Positions 27,843 through 28,242 of a stretch of DNA of 28,242 bases are shown here, piece after piece. The DNA lies in the NCBI GenBank assembly GCA_027579435.1, contig JANBPK010001577.1, forward strand, positions 1 to 28,242, written 5' to 3'. A program made the position numbers and the translations under genes. This DNA comes from Candolleomyces eurysporus. Lineage: Eukaryota; Basidiomycota; Agaricomycetes; Agaricales; Psathyrellaceae. How positions within the stretch are numbered: the stretch's first letter is position 1; each line of letters opens with the position of its first letter. A model generated the notes under the pieces. That model was not told the origin of the DNA, ran no database searches, and saw nothing but the letters and a program-made list of their open reading frames with translations.

Positions 27843-28242
27843 ATCTTTGAAGTATTTGTTTCAATTATTCAGCTTTGGAGCTCAAATGTGGAAAGGCTGT
27901 TCAGCTTCATTACCTGGTATGGTTGTAGGGAGAAGGGGCAGACAACTTCGAATTAAGAACCTCAGAAGCTTGAAAGTTCAGTAGAGGCTCTGTATAACTT
28001 CCTGAAGGGTGGGGCAAGGGTTTGAGAGATGGGGTCAGAGCTCCATATCACCTCTGAAGAAGCCAAACTCATATCCTGGAAGGTGCTATGAATTTCCAAA
28101 ACTGAATAAGCATATGGCGTGACTGGCATCTCAACAAAATAAGGATGGGTGGAAGCTTGGTGTGGCAAACAAACCCTACAGATACTTTGAAGGTGGGATG
28201 ACCTTCCAAGGTTGTTTGATTGAAGACAGCAGGTTCCACATG
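27843..28242 (+). pseudogene. hAT-like transposase relic (C-terminal region)
   Basis: The frame from 27843 reads FEVFVSIIQLWSSNVERLFS, then FITWYGCREKG, and stops at TAA (27954-27956). In another frame QLRIKNLRSLK follows. The order (hydrophobic helix, S-x-x-x-ERLFS, then R.L...NL..L) is that of the hAT dimerisation domain. The sequence beyond is AT-rich with stops in all frames and runs to the window edge. It lacks the catalytic core, so it is a dead fragment. Confidence 0.5.

Noticed and set aside
1..28242. CRISPR arrays, bacterial promoters and terminators
   Set aside because: No regularly spaced repeats or bacterial gene organisation; the genes are intron-containing and fungal.

Overview
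The window looks like nuclear DNA of a basidiomycete fungus, most likely an Agaricomycete. Genes are broken by short GT-AG introns (42-126 nt), and the recognisable products are eukaryotic and fungal: mitochondrial Mdm35 and ATP synthase subunit g, an F-box protein, a GFA-domain protein, a GPI-anchored Cys-rich surface protein and several small secreted proteins. No bacterial operons, CRISPR arrays, rRNA or tRNA genes were found. All gene models below were spliced by eye from reading frame, splice signals and homology.

Layout. Positions 1-933 hold the 3' part of a USP-like cysteine-protease domain, probably belonging to a transposon. From about 1.2 to 16 kb the DNA is gene-poor and made largely of diverged local duplications. 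Its theme is a family of tiny two-exon secreted proteins: a signal peptide followed by A-x-P-x-P, a phase-0 intron and a very small second exon. Three copies keep the full architecture (2331-2609 minus, 5427-5748 minus, 15265-15560 plus). A fourth is altered (8337-8723 minus), and several more are pseudogenes or relics (3.6, 7.25, 7.6, 1.95, 4.87 and 13.7 kb). Intact copies share a TATA box about 90-100 nt before the ATG and a 15-nt leader motif, CACAGCTGGTCTGTG. Inside this zone lie one conserved housekeeping gene (MDM35, 9059-9422), a decayed unrecognised gene (10.0-11.25 kb) and a second, unrelated small secreted protein gene (11298-11856) with a truncated duplicate (13239-13376).

From 18 to 24.6 kb the gene density is normal: a five-exon GPI-anchored eight-Cys protein (18086-18925 minus), a 539-residue F-box protein (20101-21814 minus), and, divergent from it, ATP20 (22452-23079 plus) and a GFA-domain gene (23781-24589 plus). 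From 24.6 kb to the end the sequence is again mostly decayed: weak minus-strand coding, a multi-transmembrane gene with frame breaks (25.6-26.75 kb), a fragment copied from a GFA gene (27558-27659) and a hAT-like transposase relic at the right edge.

Functionally the genes do not form one pathway. Mdm35 and Atp20 are mitochondrial housekeeping proteins. The distinctive part is a birth-and-death cluster of small secreted proteins flanked by transposon remains, as is common for effector-like or surface peptides in fungi. Their function is unknown.
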